Notes under the pieces: generated by a model
Seen by the model: only the letters and a program-made list of their open reading frames with translations
Told to the model about the DNA's origin: nothing
Databases searched by the model: none
In this document: in pieces, positions 61,877 to 64,000 of the stretch
Layout: each line of letters begins with the position of its first letter
Numbering within the stretch: the stretch's first letter is position 1
NCBI GenBank assembly: GCA_964492615.1
Contig: CAZBKZ010000005.1
Location: 1-64,000 of the forward strand
Origin: JAABTH01 sp964492615
GTDB lineage: Bacteria; Bacillota; Dethiobacteria; DTU022
Direction of reading: 5' to 3'
Length of the DNA: 64,000 nt
Made by a program: the position numbers and the translations under genes

Positions 61877-63870
61877 TATACAGCCTCCTTGATTCTATTT
61901 TCGCTTTTTTGTTCTTTACTGCGGATTAGAGAAGCTATGACGGCAACGAAAACCAGGATGGCAACCAGTCCCGGAATAACTCCGCTTCCGAAACTGCCGG
62001 TCGTTATTAATGTGCCTGCCTGGTAAACAAAATAAGCAACAGTGTAACCAACTCCGAATTGAAAGCCTATCCCGGCCCATAGCCATTTTTTACTATCCAT
62101 TTCTGCATTCATCGCCCCGATAGCAGCAAAGCAGGGTGGCGTAAACAGGTTAAACATCAGGTAAGCGAGCGCGGCGACTGAGGTTAGCCCCATTACTGTT
62201 GCCACATCACCGGCCCCGCTGATCAGTTCAAATTCTTCGGTATCGATAAAGTTTGTTATACCATAAACAACAGCAAGGGTTCCTACAACATTTTCCTTGG
62301 CGATAAAGCCGGTAATCGCAGCAGCTGCAAGTTGCCACACGCCGAAACCGAGCGGTATGAAGAGGAGAGCAAATGGGCCGGCAATTCCGGCAAGGATGCT
62401 TGTACCTTCCATGCCTTCCTCAACAACCTGAAAATTCCAGTCAAATGTTTGCATTATATGCACGGCGGCGTTACAGACCAGGATTATTGTAGCTGCCTTA
62501 ACGATAAAAGCTTTTGCTCTCGAGAACATCGAAACAAGGGCCCGCTTAATGCTGGGCAAACGATATTCGGGCAGCTCCATGATGAAATACGCAGGTGAAG
62601 AACTTTCACCGGTAATTTTGCGGACCATCAGCGCACCGATAATAATAATAGCGATAGCAACGAAATACATTGATGTTCCAACCCAGGCAGCATCACCAAA
62701 AAATACACCGGCAAAAAGGGCAATGATTGGCAGTTTGGCTCCACAGGGCATAAATGGAGTGAGCATGGCCGTGGTGCGGCGCTGCCGGTCGTCACGAATT
62801 GTTCGCGTAGCCATTACGCCGGGAATAGCGCAACCGGTACCTATAACCATGGGGATGATTGATTTTCCAGAGAGCCCTACTTTTTTCAGGTAGCGGTCCA
62901 TTACCATGGCCACCCGGGCCATGTAACCGCTGTCTTCCAGCAGGGCCAGCATGAAGAAAAGAACCATAATCAGGGGCAGAAAACCCATTACAGCGCCAAC
63001 CCCGCCTATGATGCCGTCGAGGAAAAGCGAACTGAGCACAGGAGATAAATCACCACCCATCAGTTCCGCTGCAAATTCATACAGGGCGTCAATCCAGCCA
63101 ACCAGGATGTCAGCCAGCAGGGGACCAACATAGGTTTGTGAAAGAGAAAAAATAACATAAATCACGGCGGCAAAAATGGGTATGCCCAGGATCTTGTTGG
63201 CGACGATACGATCAATCGCATCCTGGCGAGTTTGTTTATGGCTGGCTACTGTCCGGTTTTCTACCTCCCTGACCAGTTCTTCAACGAAAACAAATCTTTC
63301 TCGTTCAATTTTTTCAGCGCTTTCCTGGTCTTTTACGGCAAAGGGCTTACTTTTAAATGGAGCAGTTTGTTCATCTCCAGAGCGATTGGCCGCTGTTTTG
63401 AGCAGTTCAGCCAGGCCCATGTTCTCAGTTGAAGATGTTTTAACCACCGGGCAGCTGAGCCGCTTCGAAAGCTCGTCCAGGTCGATCTTAATGTTCTTGC
63501 TCTCCAAAAGGTCGCTCTTGTTAAGAGCAACAACCACCGGAATTCCCAGCTCCAGGAGCTGAGTGGTAAAGAAGAGACTCCTGCTCAGGTTGGTGGCATC
63601 GACAATGTTAATGATAACATCTGGTTTTTCATTAAGCACAAAATCCCTGGTAATGCTTTCTTCAGAACTAAATGGTGAAATTGAGTAAGCGCCTGGAAGG
63701 TCTACAACCCTAATTATTTCTACTCCCCGGTATAGTGATTTTTTAATGTCACCTTCCTGCTTGGCGATAGTTACACCGGGCCAGTTGCCCACGTGCTCAA
63801 TTTTCCCTGTGATAGCATTAAATAGTGTGGTTTTTCCGCTGTTTGGATTTCCAGTCAGTGCAATACGCAT
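61876..63870 (-). CDS. feoB: Ferrous iron transporter FeoB
   Basis: 664 residues. N-terminal G domain: G1 GNPNSGKT, G3 DLPGAYS, G4 NKSD, then a helical spacer and the membrane part with two Gate motifs (for example MVIGTGCAIPGVMATRTIRD, and FTPPCFAAIGAM). It takes up Fe2+ under anoxic, low-iron conditions. GGGAGG precedes ATG 63870. It sits between feoA and the small Cys-rich partner. Confidence 0.95.
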   Translation of the reverse strand: MRIALTGNPNSGKTTLFNAITGKIEHVGNWPGVTIAKQEGDIKKSLYRGVEIIRVVDLPGAYSISPFSSEESITRDFVLNEKPDVIINIVDATNLSRSLFFTTQLLELGIPVVVALNKSDLLESKNIKIDLDELSKRLSCPVVKTSSTENMGLAELLKTAANRSGDEQTAPFKSKPFAVKDQESAEKIERERFVFVEELVREVENRTVASHKQTRQDAIDRIVANKILGIPIFAAVIYVIFSLSQTYVGPLLADILVGWIDALYEFAAELMGGDLSPVLSSLFLDGIIGGVGAVMGFLPLIMVLFFMLALLEDSGYMARVAMVMDRYLKKVGLSGKSIIPMVIGTGCAIPGVMATRTIRDDRQRRTTAMLTPFMPCGAKLPIIALFAGVFFGDAAWVGTSMYFVAIAIIIIGALMVRKITGESSSPAYFIMELPEYRLPSIKRALVSMFSRAKAFIVKAATIILVCNAAVHIMQTFDWNFQVVEEGMEGTSILAGIAGPFALLFIPLGFGVWQLAAAAITGFIAKENVVGTLAVVYGITNFIDTEEFELISGAGDVATVMGLTSVAALAYLMFNLFTPPCFAAIGAMNAEMDSKKWLWAGIGFQFGVGYTVAYFVYQAGTLITTGSFGSGVIPGLVAILVFVAVIASLIRSKEQKSENRIKEAV

Positions 63871-63891
63871 TTTATTCCTCCCAAGTCGTAT

Positions 63892-63907
63892 GTTAGCTAT
63901 AGCTAAC
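63892..63907. promoter_or_regulatory. 16-bp palindrome between feoA and feoB
   Basis: GTTAGCTATAGCTAAC is a perfect palindrome in the 62-base gap between feoA and feoB. It resembles DtxR-family iron-repressor sites in its TTAG half-sites, but its place inside the operon is unusual; it could be a hairpin or a second control point. Confidence 0.4.
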
Positions 63908-63932
63908 TAAATTATTAAAAAAAACAGGCTAT

Positions 63933-64000
63933 CTAGATAACAATAGCCCGGGCTAAATCATCATCAATGCTATATCTTGCTCCTTTAACATGAATAACAA
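63933..64000 (-). CDS. feoA: Ferrous iron transport protein FeoA, C-terminal fragment
   Basis: The last 21 codons before the TAG at 63935-63933 read VIHVKGARYSIDDDLARAIV, the terminal strand and helix of the SH3-like FeoA domain, which helps FeoB. The gene begins beyond the right edge. Confidence 0.75.
   Translation of the reverse strand, partial: VIHVKGARYSIDDDLARAIVI

Noticed and set aside
1..64000. tRNA, rRNA, CRISPR or prophage genes
   Set aside because: I found no cloverleaf-like gene, ribosomal RNA signature, regularly spaced repeat array or phage structural gene by reading.

Overview
The window looks like chromosome of a low-GC to mid-GC Gram-positive anaerobe, most likely Bacillota of class Clostridia (inference). 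The reasons are the cdaA-cdaR-glmM-glmS gene order, strong GGAGG ribosome binding sites with frequent GTG and TTG starts, Bacillota-type housekeeping proteins (RsgA, a PIN-PhoH ATPase, a YacL-like PIN/TRAM protein), a cobalamin-dependent mutase, and a FeoB with its small Cys-rich partner. I saw no phage, CRISPR, rRNA or tRNA genes.

Layout. 1-6.6 kb: c-di-AMP cyclase and regulator, then the amino-sugar genes glmM and glmS, then glnS. 6.7-12.2 kb: small envelope and unknown genes (lipoprotein, YgjP-like metalloprotease, ICMT-like methyltransferase, DUF2975 with its HTH regulator, a DUF6530-like gene), then mgtE on the minus strand behind a structured leader. 12.6-15 kb: ArsR/SmtB sensor and CadA-type P-type ATPase with a near-perfect promoter and operator. 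15-22.5 kb: small membrane proteins, GNATs, two flavoproteins, rsgA, PIN-PhoH, a CPBP protease and a YaiI-family protein. 22.6-26.3 kb: a CrtI-like flavoprotein and ferredoxin-reductase pair with a FadR-type GntR regulator and a matching operator. 26.4-28.5 kb: a NatAB-like ABC exporter.

28.5-41.7 kb is the most interesting part. Two near-identical 225-bp repeats in the same orientation bracket about 12.8 kb. Inside are a HutC-type GntR regulator, a complete peptide/opine-type ABC importer (its last ATPase carries a +1 frameshift), an opine dehydrogenase, a 1229-residue protein that fuses a B12-binding domain, a glutamate-mutase-E-like barrel and a GlmL/MutL reactivase, and a class-I amidotransferase-like hydrolase. 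Together they suggest uptake of an opine or N-substituted amino acid, oxidative release of the amino acid, and radical B12 isomerisation of it. The substrate is unknown.

41.8-64 kb: a solitary Dam-type methylase, an ECF sigma/anti-sigma operon, an FMN alpha-hydroxy-acid oxidase, a YacL-like protein, an RND transporter with a two-component system, a TetR/radical-SAM pair sharing an operator motif, a lone dockerin protein, a spermidine-synthase-like protein, an ABC exporter operon ending in a 40-residue membrane protein, and the feo iron-uptake genes running off the right edge.

The second strong candidate for new biology is the mgtE leader. It has five alternating complementary segments; the last pairing hides the mgtE ribosome binding site, and a possible leader peptide lies upstream.
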